DNA of 64,000 bases, taken from positions 5,505,831 to 5,569,830 of the forward strand of contig NZ_KI911783.1 in assembly GCF_000515415.1 (NCBI RefSeq), read 5' to 3'. Origin of the DNA: Bradyrhizobium sp. WSM1417 (GTDB lineage Bacteria > Pseudomonadota > Alphaproteobacteria > Rhizobiales > Xanthobacteraceae). A program made the position numbers and the translations under genes. This document shows positions 17,503 through 26,600 of this stretch, piece after piece. Numbering within the stretch: position 1 is the stretch's first letter; each line of letters starts with the position of its first letter. The notes below the pieces were generated by a model. That model had not been told where the DNA came from and made no database searches. It was given only the letters and a program-made list of their open reading frames with translations.

Positions 17503-18659
17503 ACGCCCCCGCGCCGTCAGCCATTTCCAGTTCAATTCGCCCCGGTCATGAAGGCGCCTCACGGCGGCGCTCACGCTGGGTCGCCGCTGCCGAACTGGGC
17601 CTGATCAGCAGCACCTTCTCGACCATCGTCAGCCAGCTCTTCGCCGCGCGCATCGGACGCGATGCCGCCGTCGACTGGATGACGGTCGCCGCCATTCCCG
17701 CGCGCGATTGGGCGATCAGCGCAGAGCCGTCGTGGAGCGCGATCCTTGCCGGGATCGCCTTCCACCAATGGGCGGACTTCTCCTGGGCGCTGGTGTTCTT
17801 CGGTGTGCTCGGGCGCTGGACCGCCGACCTGCGGCCGCTGACGATCCTGCTGCTCGCGCTGCCTTGGGCCGTATTCTCTTCGAGCATGGAATGGTTTGTG
17901 CTGGTGCCGCTGTTTCCGTTCTGGCAGCCGCTGTTCACGCTGCAGCAACCCTACTGGATCGGCCTGCTCGTCCACGGCTCCTCGGCCGTGATGTATCCGC
18001 TGTTCGCCCGGTTGCGCTGGAGGCGAGGCGCGGCACCCGCGCGCAATGTTCGCTTCACCAATGCCTGGATCACCGGCGCGCTGGCCTTGATCGCGCTGCT
18101 CGGCGCGACCGCCTTATTCGGCAGCCATGGTTACGAGCCGCCGTGGGCCGGCCGCGACAGGGACGCGGACCAGACTTACATCCGTCACATGACCGCGCAT
18201 CACGCCCAGGGCATCGCGCTGGCGCGGATCGCCGCGGAGCGCGCGCAGGACCCGCATCTGCGAAAGCTGGCGATGCTGATGGTCGCAAGCCAGACCGGCG
18301 AAAACCGGATTTTCGAGACCTGGTGGCTGAGCTGGTTCGACACCGAGATGCCCGATTGCAGCTCGGACGAACGTGCCGCCATGCCGGGCTTCCTGACCCA
18401 GGCCGAGATGCGGCAGGTCAAGGCCGCGCCTGCGGACCAGTTCGACCCGGTGTTCGTCGAGACGATGAGCAAGCATCACGCCGGCGCGGTCAGGATGGCC
18501 GACCAGATGTGGCATAGCGGCGGCGATCTGCGCCTGCGCGTGATGGCGCACGCCATCCGCCACGAGCAGCAGGGCGAGATCGCGCTGATGCACGGCGCCA
18601 GCGGCATTGCCGCCGTCGCTACGGCATTCCACAATATGCTGGCGGACAACGTCAACTGA
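17499..18659 (+). CDS. Membrane protein with C-terminal DUF305 (ferritin-like) domain
   Basis: A 386-residue fusion. The N-terminal half (about 30-215) has five or so hydrophobic segments and looks like an integral membrane domain; the C-terminal half (about 225-375) is a DUF305 domain with its paired His motifs HMTAHHAQGIALA and MSKHHAGAVRMA plus HEQQGEI. DUF305 proteins are four-helix bundles often found with copper and stress genes; the usual form is exported without a membrane domain. The GTG start overlaps the CsbD stop. The membrane-DUF305 arrangement places the bundle on the periplasmic side if the last helix exits outward, which I cannot prove. Confidence 0.75.
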   Translation: MNAPAPSAISSSIRPGHEGASRRRSRWVAAAELGLISSTFSTIVSQLFAARIGRDAAVDWMTVAAIPARDWAISAEPSWSAILAGIAFHQWADFSWALVFFGVLGRWTADLRPLTILLLALPWAVFSSSMEWFVLVPLFPFWQPLFTLQQPYWIGLLVHGSSAVMYPLFARLRWRRGAAPARNVRFTNAWITGALALIALLGATALFGSHGYEPPWAGRDRDADQTYIRHMTAHHAQGIALARIAAERAQDPHLRKLAMLMVASQTGENRIFETWWLSWFDTEMPDCSSDERAAMPGFLTQAEMRQVKAAPADQFDPVFVETMSKHHAGAVRMADQMWHSGGDLRLRVMAHAIRHEQQGEIALMHGASGIAAVATAFHNMLADNVN

Positions 18660-18670
18660 GCCGATTGCCC

Positions 18671-19279
18671 CTACTCCCGCCAGAACTCCGCCAATTCCTC
18701 GGCGGTCATCAGATCGACCTGGCCGTGAAAGCGGGTGCGGTACATCGTCATGAGCGCATCATGGCCGACGTCGGACGAGCTGCACAGCGCATCCTCGACG
18801 ATGACGACCCGAAAGCCGAGATCGACGGCGCTTAAGACCGTCGAGAGCACGCAGACGTCAGTCTCTGCGCCCGTGATCACGACTGTGCCGACGCTCTTCT
18901 CGATGAGCAGGCTCGCGAGGCCGGGATTGCTGAAGGCCGAATAGGCCGGCTTGTCGATGATGGCCGCCGGCGGAACGAACCGGCGCAGGGCCGGCACGAG
19001 TTCAAGACCGGACGGCGGAAGCTGTTTGCGGGTCGCCTGTCGCCAGCGACGAAAATAACTTTGCCATTGCCCCGGACGATCTTCCGGATCTTCGGGCGTA
19101 ATGAATCGCGTGAAGATCGTTCTGGCCTGATGGCGCGAAACGATCGAGGCGATCGTCGGCAACACTCGCGCCATCCATGGCGTCGCCCAGAGACCGCCCG
19201 GAGCGAAGATGTTCTGCATGTCGATGCACAAGTGAACGGCGTCGCGGATGTCGGTCACTTCCGACGCGCTGTCTTTCAT
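18671..19279 (-). CDS. Isochorismatase-family cysteine hydrolase
   Basis: A 202-residue alpha/beta hydrolase-like protein of the isochorismatase family. The catalytic triad is visible: Asp in LCIDMQN, Lys in IIDKPAYSAF and Cys in GAETDVCVLST. The family cleaves isochorismate, nicotinamide or other amides/ureides; the substrate is not obvious here. It converges on the DUF305 membrane gene. The start is taken at the ATG at 19279. Confidence 0.85.
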   Translation of the reverse strand: MKDSASEVTDIRDAVHLCIDMQNIFAPGGLWATPWMARVLPTIASIVSRHQARTIFTRFITPEDPEDRPGQWQSYFRRWRQATRKQLPPSGLELVPALRRFVPPAAIIDKPAYSAFSNPGLASLLIEKSVGTVVITGAETDVCVLSTVLSAVDLGFRVVIVEDALCSSSDVGHDALMTMYRTRFHGQVDLMTAEELAEFWRE

Positions 19280-19535
19280 CGTCCTTCACCATCAGAAACA
19301 TGGCCGCGCGCCGGGAGCCGGCATTTCCGCAGCGAGCTCACCGACTGCAAATGCGATCCCGACGCCATCGTTCCCCGGTCATCCGCGCCGGAGGAAGTGC
19401 TTGTCGGCGCAGACCAATCGGGAGAAGCCCGGCGTCGTGGAATCGGCTTGCGCCGCTTCCCAACCAAGCGTAATTTTCAACTCTACGTAGCTCATTCGAA
19501 AGCATCTATCGGGTTCGGCCAAGCGGGAGACAGCA

Positions 19536-20164
19536 ATGGCGGATGTCCCATGGCACCTTTCCGGTGACTATTTCGAGAATTGCAATTGCAGCATCGTGTG
19601 CCCCTGCCTGGTGTCGGCGGCGCCCCCGTTGACCGCGCGACCGACCGAGGGCTTCTGCAACGTACCGCTGATCTTCCACGTCGAGACCGGCCGCTATGGC
19701 GATATCGCACTCGATGAGCTGAATGTGCTCGTCATCCTCCACGCACCTGGGGTCATGGCAGACGGAGACTGGTCGGTGGCTGCCTATATCGATCAGCTCG
19801 CCAACGATGACCAGACCGAGGCCTTGGCTGCAATCTTCACCGGCGGCGCCGGCGGTCCCATGGCCGCGTTCGCGCCATTGATCAGCAAGAACCTGGGGTG
19901 CGCAAGGTTCCGATTACGTTCCGGATCGACGGCAAGACGCGGTCGGCGGAAATCCCCGGCGTCCTGCACATGTCCGTCGATCCGCTGCCGACCATGCATC
20001 CGAGCGGCGAGATGTGGACAAACATCGGCCATCCGGTCAGCCCCGACGCCATGGTGATGGCCGTCGGCGCCGCCGGCAATACCTTCAGCGATCATGGCAT
20101 GCGCTGGGACAATTCCGGCAAAAACGGCCTCTATGCGCCGATCCGCTGGTCGAACCAGGCGTGA
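19536..20164 (+). pseudogene. DUF1326 protein gene with a one-base frameshift
   Basis: The first frame (from ATG 19536) gives a DUF1326 start, DYFENCNCSIVCPCL, and reads well up to FAPLISKNLG. The family then continues in another frame from about 19898: RKVPITFRIDGKTRSAEI through MRWDNSGKNGLYAPI to a stop at 20164. The switch falls at a GGGG run (19895-19898) and is restored by one extra G, so this is a single-base deletion, a sequencing error or, least likely, -1 frameshifting. DUF1326 genes often sit beside DUF2182 genes, as here. Confidence 0.75.
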
Positions 20165-20229
20165 CGTAAACTCCCAATACCCGCCTGCGCCAGCGGCCGG
20201 CAATATCGATCGCACAACATCGATCGCAA

Positions 20230-21036
20230 ATGACAGACAGCCCCCTGGAAGCCGTGCTGCGGCGCGATCGCTGGATCGGCGGCGGCGCGATCGTACTCAT
20301 GGTCGCGTTGGCATGGAGCTATGTGCTCTGGCTCGCCAACGACATGGACATGGGCGGCATGGACATGACCGAGTTCCGCATGATCCCGGCCGGGATCGGA
20401 ATCATGCTGCCGGCCGACGAGCCCTGGCGAGCGATCGAGTTCGCCTATGTGTTTCTGATGTGGGCGGTGATGATGATCGGAATGATGGCTCCCTCGGCCG
20501 CGCCCATGATCCTGATGTACGCGCGCGTAGGCCGACAGGGCAAAGCGCAGGGCAAGCCATTCGCCGCGACCGGCTGGTTCGCCGCCGGTTATCTTTTCGC
20601 CTGGTGCGGCTTTTCGTTGGCAGCCACCCTGCTCCAATGGGCGATCGAGCGGGCCGCCCTGCTGGATTCCCGGATGGCGATCGCGAGCAATCTGCTCGGC
20701 GCCATCGTGCTGATCGCGGCGGGCATCTATCAATGGACTCGGCTCAAAGACATCTGCCTCGCCCAATGCCAGTCGCCGCTTCTGTTCCTGATGCGCCACG
20801 GCGGCTTTCGCAGCGACCTGCGAGGCTGCTTGCTGCTGGGCTTTCGGCGTGGAGGCTATTGTGTCGGTTGCTGCTGGGTCTTGATGGCGCTGTTGTTCGT
20901 GGGCGGCGTGATGAACGTGCTCTGGATCGCGCTTTTGTCGTTGCTTGTACTTTTGGAGAAAGTCACGCCGGTGGGACGCTGGATCGCGCGCACTGCCGGG
21001 ATCGCCTGTGTAGCCGCAGGCGCGTGGCTCCGCTGA
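20230..21036 (+). CDS. DUF2182 integral membrane protein
   Basis: A 268-residue protein with about seven membrane segments. The family signatures are WAVMMIGMMAPSAAPMILMY (about 78-97) and, further on, LRGCLLLGFRRGGYCVGCCWVLM. A Met/Asp-rich periplasmic-type loop, MDMGGMDM, lies near residue 40. DUF2182 proteins are predicted metal-binding membrane proteins and are commonly paired with DUF1326 genes, as here; their role is not established. Last chromosomal gene before the island. Confidence 0.8.
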   Translation: MTDSPLEAVLRRDRWIGGGAIVLMVALAWSYVLWLANDMDMGGMDMTEFRMIPAGIGIMLPADEPWRAIEFAYVFLMWAVMMIGMMAPSAAPMILMYARVGRQGKAQGKPFAATGWFAAGYLFAWCGFSLAATLLQWAIERAALLDSRMAIASNLLGAIVLIAAGIYQWTRLKDICLAQCQSPLLFLMRHGGFRSDLRGCLLLGFRRGGYCVGCCWVLMALLFVGGVMNVLWIALLSLLVLLEKVTPVGRWIARTAGIACVAAGAWLR

Positions 21037-21192
21037 CCTTGCCGAAGTGATTGCGAGTTGCGGACGACGATCGCGCCGACTCTCGGCCGCGAGATCGAAC
21101 ATCGAGGACTTGGGGAGGCCCCGTTCCAGGGTTCGCACTGCGAACACGGCGGGCACCGAGATCGCGAAACAATCTTTCGCGTGTCTGTTCGC

Positions 21193-21210
21193 TTGGTGCG
21201 CTCGGAGGGA
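21193..21210. repeat. attL, left copy of the 18-bp att repeat
   Basis: TTGGTGCGCTCGGAGGGA, identical to 45030-45047. The left copy is not part of a tRNA. It is flanked by perfect 8-bp inverted arms, CGCTTGGT (21190-21197) and ACCAAGCG (21211-21218), which could be core-type recombinase binding sites. Confidence 0.85.
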
Positions 21211-21284
21211 ACCAAGCGATGCTCCGTTTTGTTGATTTTATTATATAATTTCGCCTGAAGACTGCCCTATGTATCCCAAATTGA

Positions 21285-21298
21285 TCCCAGTTTGTATC
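21285..21298. repeat. Left copy of a 14-bp subterminal repeat (possible recombinase arm site)
   Basis: TCCCAGTTTGTATC, repeated in the same orientation at 44925-44938. Nearby TGTATCCC and TGTATCAC boxes occur at both ends (21270-21277 and 21293-21300 here; 44909-44916 and 44933-44940 at the right). Confidence 0.5.
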
Positions 21299-21345
21299 AC
21301 AAAACGCACCCCGATTTAGCCGCCGAGGTCGGGGTGGACGATCGC

Positions 21346-21531
21346 CTAAGCGTCGTCGTCCCTTCGCTTCAGATACTTCACTAGGCCCATCACGCCGCCT
21401 GCGGACATGATCGCGAAGGCGATCGATTCAATGATCTCCATGCCGACCCGGTGTCCCAAAATCCACATCGCGAACGCTAGAAAGAAGCCCGCCAACATCG
21501 CTTCGGTTTGCGGCGAAAATGGTTTGTCCAT
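21346..21531 (-). CDS. Small membrane protein at the island's left end
   Basis: A 61-residue protein with two hydrophobic segments (about 11-28 and 33-52) and a basic, then acidic C-terminus (KYLKRRDDDA). The size and pattern resemble small phage holin-like or accessory membrane proteins, but this is only a resemblance. Start ATG at 21531. Confidence 0.5.
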   Translation of the reverse strand: MDKPFSPQTEAMLAGFFLAFAMWILGHRVGMEIIESIAFAIMSAGGVMGLVKYLKRRDDDA

Positions 21532-21572
21532 AGGGCGGTGGCCTTTTTCGTCAGCGCAACTACATCCGACAC

Positions 21573-22046
21573 ATGCTGAAGCGTATCGGCTGCTGCTCGC
21601 CGAAGCCCGTGAAGACCGCCCCGGCCGGTTCCGAGTGGATACACGAAATCAAGATGGTCGGGTATCGGGGTCTTCTGGAACGCGACGACGACAAGGTGCG
21701 GCTTCTGTCCAAGTCCGGGCTCGATTGGACGTGGCGCGATCCCCTGATCGTCGAGGCCGCTCTTAAGCTGCGGACCAAGCGCTTCGTGCTCGACGGCGAG
21801 ATCGTGATCCTGACGGAGACCGGCGACGCCGACTTTGACGCCCTCCATGGCAACCGGCGGAACTCGGAAGCCCAACTCTACGCCTTCGACCTTTTGGCGC
21901 TCGCCGGTGACGACCTTCGGGAAGACACTCTCGCTCCCTTAAGTCCGATGTGCTCGCTTCACAAAAGCTCTGCCCGTGTTGAGAACGCAGAGGCAGCAAA
22001 TCAAGGCAAACTACTTGCCTGCCGCGCCGCTTCGGCAACTATTTGA
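21573..22046 (+). pseudogene. Truncated ATP-dependent DNA ligase (LigD-like) remnant
   Basis: Residues about 8-118 match the start of the LigD adenylation domain: SEWIHEIKMVGYRG (motif I region), LLSKSGLDWTWRDP, RFVLDGEIVIL (motif III region) and AQLYAFDLLALAGDDLRED. The motif KxDG reads KMVG, so the conserved Asp is lost, although the nucleotide-accepting Lys is still there. After about position 21945 the similarity ends and the frame runs into unrelated sequence, so the remaining two thirds of a ligase are missing. It is a relic, perhaps from an earlier insertion. Confidence 0.7.
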
Positions 22047-22615
22047 CGGAAATAAGCTAATCCGAGCTCAGCTACTCCGGTCAGCCATAGATCATCGAGA
22101 TGAATCGGTTGGCCAAGGTGCTGCGTCGGAGGCGCACGCGATACTCCTGTGCGCCTATCATGGACCGTCACCATCTGAAGCGAGGGGCCATAAAGGTAAG
22201 TGGGAATATCGGATAGTTTCACCTCGCCAGTTTTACCGTCTCGAACCGTTTCGATTCGATAAGGACGACGTTCATTGAATTTGAGTTCCTCGCCGGCACC
22301 ACCAACCATGTCACGCAGGTTGCCACCGCGTGCGGCGACCCGATCGATACCATGCTCATCGGAATTTCGGGCGATGTGCAGGTAGTTTAGAAGCGGGTCG
22401 GTTCTACGCTCGTGCTTTTGGCGCCCGTACCACGGCGCACTCGTTGCACCCTTGGCCCCCTGCTCCAGCTTCGAATAGATGGCCGACGATGCCATCAAGA
22501 AATCGGACCAAGCGTCTTCAGCGCTTTCGAAATTGCTGGCATTCTTAAGAGCTTCGACGGCCTTCTCTGCCTTACGGAGCCTGGCCTTAGCGTGCTCTAC
22601 CGCGAGCGGGTCCAT
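22001..22615 (-). CDS. Hypothetical protein of the island
   Basis: A 204-residue soluble protein. The N-terminal half is helical (AKARLRKAEKAVEALKNA), followed by a mixed alpha/beta region with DPLLNYLHIARNSDEHG, which resembles HEPN-like RNxxxH helices but lacks a clean Rx4-6H motif (ARNSDEH). The RNSDEH segment is the only motif-like feature. The 3' end overlaps the ligase relic by 46 bases. Function unknown. Confidence 0.6.
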   Translation of the reverse strand: MDPLAVEHAKARLRKAEKAVEALKNASNFESAEDAWSDFLMASSAIYSKLEQGAKGATSAPWYGRQKHERRTDPLLNYLHIARNSDEHGIDRVAARGGNLRDMVGGAGEELKFNERRPYRIETVRDGKTGEVKLSDIPTYLYGPSLQMVTVHDRRTGVSRAPPTQHLGQPIHLDDLWLTGVAELGLAYFRQIVAEAARQASSLP

Positions 22616-23120
22616 TCCAGTTTGCCTTTGTGCGGGTGACCAGTGGCTAGTGATTATGGCTCGGTTACTGAGCCGCTACATCGGAAATCTTGCCACTTCC
22701 CGGATAGACCATATCGATGGCAAACATCCAGATCCATTATTGGAAATCAGATTGCCGACCTGACCACCTACCTTGAGAAGACGAAAAACGTCGTGGCGGT
22801 TTAGTGCGCCTACTTGCTCTCACACCAGCACAATAGGTCAATAGCAGGCCCGGTTATCCGTGAGGGCGAACGCTTTGTTGCTCGGTCCGACCAACCAGGA
22901 GCTTTGCGCTCGTGCTCTTTAATATCATGCAGCATTGATCGGCGCCGCCCTCGCCCGATATTCCCTCAGCAACGAGAGTTACTGACCCCGCAGCCGATGC
23001 GTTGTCTCGGCCCGCGTCGGCCTTCTTGCGCATGTGGATATGTGGCACGAGGGACTAAAGCTACCTGTTCACTGCTGTGTGGCAGTGCTCTTTTGGTTTC
23101 ACGAACGATCGGGGACCAAA
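22616..23120. other. Island segment without a supported gene
   Basis: About 500 bases between the hypothetical gene starting at 22615 (minus) and the AlpA-like gene. Open frames exist on both strands but none has a ribosome binding site or recognisable protein. It should contain the promoter of the AlpA-primase unit. No repeat noticed. Confidence 0.4.
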
Positions 23121-23309
23121 ATGTCGAACTCAACGCTGATGTTTCAAGATGACCTCATGGCAGAACTTGGAGTGTCGCGACCGACGTTGCAGCGGTATCG
23201 CCGTGAAGGCACCGGCCCGGCTTGGTTCCGCCTGCCCGGGGGTGCCGTGCGTTATCGCCGATCGGACGTGGACCTATGGCTCGAAGCGCGGCGTGTTGCT
23301 GTCGCATAG
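23121..23309 (+). CDS. AlpA-like excisionase/regulator (helix-turn-helix)
   Basis: A 62-residue protein from the ATG at 23121, preceded by GGGGACC. It has the MerR/AlpA-type helix-turn-helix: DDLMAELGVSRPTLQRYRRE followed by the wing GPAWFRLPGGAVRYRRSDVD. AlpA-like proteins act as excisionases or as switches for integrase or replication genes in satellites and islands. It is the first gene of the block leading to the primase, which suits this role. Confidence 0.75.
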   Translation: MSNSTLMFQDDLMAELGVSRPTLQRYRREGTGPAWFRLPGGAVRYRRSDVDLWLEARRVAVA

Positions 23310-23375
23310 CCTGAAAAACGACAAAGCCGCCGCGTTGGAGCGCGAACGGCTTTGGAAAGCTTGGAGACCCTGACA

Positions 23376-23669
23376 GTGACTTCACAATATCCGACTCTCG
23401 CCGTCCGGCGGGCCAGCTACAATCCCCCTCCGATCAATGCCGACACCGTTCTCGCAGCGGCGCGTCAGCATGAACGATACCTCCGCACCGTCTCGCCTCG
23501 CGAGTACGAGATGCGCGTATTTGAAGACGGCAGCGTCTTCTTCCGCAACACCGCGCAACCGAACCTGAGGCGGCTTGTTTCGCTCGCGGAAATCCAAAAC
23601 GCATCATGCGACTTCTGGACGAGTCCGCACCGCCCGTTGTGGCGGCACATTCTCTGCATCTGGGAGTGA
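23376..23669 (+). CDS. Small hypothetical protein upstream of primase
   Basis: Start taken at GTG 23376, with GGAG ten bases before it; TTG 23352 is an alternative in the same frame. About 97 residues; the middle segment (YEMRVFEDGSVFFRNTAQPN) looks like a small beta-rich domain. It ends three bases before the GTG of the primase gene and is therefore very likely in the same operon. Family not recognised. Confidence 0.55.
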   Translation: MTSQYPTLAVRRASYNPPPINADTVLAAARQHERYLRTVSPREYEMRVFEDGSVFFRNTAQPNLRRLVSLAEIQNASCDFWTSPHRPLWRHILCIWE

Positions 23670-23672
23670 TCA

Positions 23673-26600
23673 GTGGCTTCCCCCTTTGCCCTGACCGCCC
23701 CGGTGCTGATCGAGCGCGGCTATTCGCCGTTGCCTATTGCGCCGTGGGGTGAACGCGAGCAGAGTCCGAAAGGCAAAGAGCCCGGCAGGCTCGACGTCAA
23801 TCAAGCCGGTGAGCCGGAGTGGTATAGGCTCAAAAATTGGCAGTTGTTCTGCGACCGGCAGATGCACCCCAAGATCGTCGACTATTGGTCAAACTGGCCG
23901 GATGCTGGAGTGGGCATAGCCACCGGCTTCGGCGGCTTGGTCGCGATCGATATCGACGATGATGCCCTGACTGATCCGATCCTTGCCGTTCTTCCGCCGG
24001 TTAAAGTTGCGAAGCGTGGTCGCAAAGGACTTACCGCGTTTTATCTTGCCGCCGAGCCGCTGCCGTCGAAGAACTACCGCTCCGCTGACAAACGCGGCTT
24101 GCTCGACTTCCTGAGCGGCCGAAAGCAGACCGTACTTCCCCCGACGATGCATCCCGACCTCGCTCGGTCCTATGAGTGGACCACCGAGCGGACGTTGCTC
24201 GATACGTCGCTCAGTGACCTTCCCGAGATCACCGGCGCGCATGTCGCGGCGATGGAGGAAGTGCTTCGCGCATATGGATGGGATGCTCCCGAGCGAGAGC
24301 CGCGTGGCGCTGCCGTTGAACGGCCTACGCGAGGCCAGACAGCCGACGACCTGCTGTGGCACGACGATGTGAATACGGCGGCGCTCGCAAACCTGCATGC
24401 GTGGGTCCCTGCGCTGGGTTTGCCAAAGACCCGCCCGAATGGCGTTGGCTATCGCGCAATCGCGCCTTGGCGTGGCTCGGGCTCGGGCCGTTCTGAGGCT
24501 CAGCGTCAAACGAACCTGTCGTTTCATCCGACCGGAATTTTCGATTTCGGCGACCAAGGCTGGACGCCTATCAAGGTCGTCGCCAAGGCGCGGCGCATTC
24601 CTTACCCGGCTGCGGCGGCATGGCTGCGCCAACAACTCGGATTGCCGGAAGAGCGCCTGATCCTTCTACGCTCAACCAAGTCCGGCTCACTCGCGCCGAC
24701 CTATCCCGACCGCGCCGTTCCACTCGCCAACGCCACCACGGAATTGCGCGGCGCGCTGGACGACTTTGAAGCGCAGATGAAGACGTGGCGCATCTATCGC
24801 AACCAGGCACGTCTCACGTCGCCGCTGATCCATAGGAAACCGCCCGTGTGGGGCGTGAAGATCGACGCTGGCGGCGGCAAGTCATTCCAGGCCGCTCGGA
24901 ATGTCGCCGAGTGGACCCGGCGCGGCTGGCGCCTCGCCTATGTGGTGCCGCGAATCGACCTCGGCGAGAAGATCGCGCTCAATTTGAAGAGCCTTGGCAT
25001 CAACGCGCGGGTCTATCGTGGCCGCGAGCGGGCGGACCCCGACGCACCGGGGCAGACCATGTGTCGAAACCTGCCCGCTGCGACTGCGGCCATTGCTTTG
25101 GGCGTCGGCGTCCGGCCTGCCGTCTGCATGCGCCGGATCGATGGGCCTTTGTTTCAATGTCCGTTCGCTACTGATTGCGGGCATGAGCGCCAGCGCGAGG
25201 CCAAGCCGGATCTTTGGATCATTACGTCCGCATCGCTCCTATACAAAAAGCCGGACTTCCTGCCCGAGCTAGATGGCCTTGTGATCGACGAGAAGTTCCA
25301 CGACAATGCAATTGGCGATACAACGACGATCGATGTGACCGAGCTTTGGCGCGCGAAGATCGAACTTTGCGGCGACGAAGAACACGACTTCCTGCTTGGT
25401 ATGCGCGCAAAGCTGCTGGCGGTGGCAAAGGCGAACGGCGACGGGCCGTTGTCCCGCGCGGCGCTCCAAGATGACAAAGATCACCGCATCTTTTCGCATA
25501 CCGCCCTGCGGGCCGCGACCTTAGAGCAGCGGCGCATCCGGCCGGAAGTTCTGCAACCGGGCATGAAGGAGTCTGGACTTATTCTCGCGCTCCACAATCA
25601 CAGCGATCGGAACCGATTGGCGCGGGATGTTGGCGCCCTCTGGAACGAAATCGCGGTCTTTCTTGCGTTTGACCATCGGCAGTCGGGGCGGATCAGCATT
25701 ACGGGCCGGGCGTTCACGCTGACGCCGCTGCGCCCGTTCGATCCGTCATGGTGGGCGCCGGTGCTCGCCCTGGATGCAACTCTCACGACGCCGGAGATTC
25801 TGCACGCAGCCGTGCTCGGGGACGAAGTCGCTGGCATTCCGGTCGCCGCCAGCGTGAAGGCCGACATCACCATCCAATGGCCGGATTATGTCCACGTTCG
25901 GCAGGTCACCGGCGCACCCGTATCGATGGGCGCCCTCGGAATCGGCGAGAAGGCTAAGCCGCACCCCCGCAATGAGCGGGATATCCTACGCTACATCCGT
26001 CAGCGGGCCGCGCTGATTGCCCCGGAGCGTCTCGGCGTCATTTCTTACCTTGGTATCGAGGAGCGGTTCGCCGGTCGGTTGCCGGCGAATGTGTCTTGGA
26101 TGCACTTTGGTGCAACCTCGGGCCTGAACGATTTTGAAACGGTGGCGGGCCTGGTCGTCATCGGCCGGTGGTGGCTGCCTCCGAACAAAATCGAGGCCCG
26201 CGCGAGCGTATTTGCCGGATACCCGGTCAAGCCTATCGGTGAGTTCTACCGAAAGCGGACTGGCGGCATTCGGATGGCCGAAGGTCCGGCCGCCGCCTCC
26301 AGCGTTGAGTGTCACCCCGACCCGTTCGCCGAGGCCGTCCGTCGTGGCGTCACGGAAGAAGAGCTTGAGCAGGCCATCGGTCGATTGAGGCCGCACCGTC
26401 GAACGGCGCCGTGCTTTCTCGACTTAGTCGGGGAAGTCGTCCTACCGGTTACGGTGGACGAGGTCGTTGAGTGGGGCGCCGTCTGTCCCGGTGCCGAGGC
26501 AGACATGATGGCCGTGGGGGTGGTGTTGTCGAACAGCCGGGATGCCATGACGGCGTTTGGCCTGTCGAAGCATGATGCGGAGCGCGCGAAAACTGCCCCG

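Noticed and set aside
21193..21210. A second tRNA-Leu at the left island end
   Set aside because: Only 18 bases match the tRNA; no acceptor partner, D-arm or anticodon arm is present.
22001..22615. HEPN toxin of a toxin-antitoxin pair
   Set aside because: The RNSDEH segment does not keep the Rx4-6H motif and no nucleotidyltransferase partner gene is adjacent.
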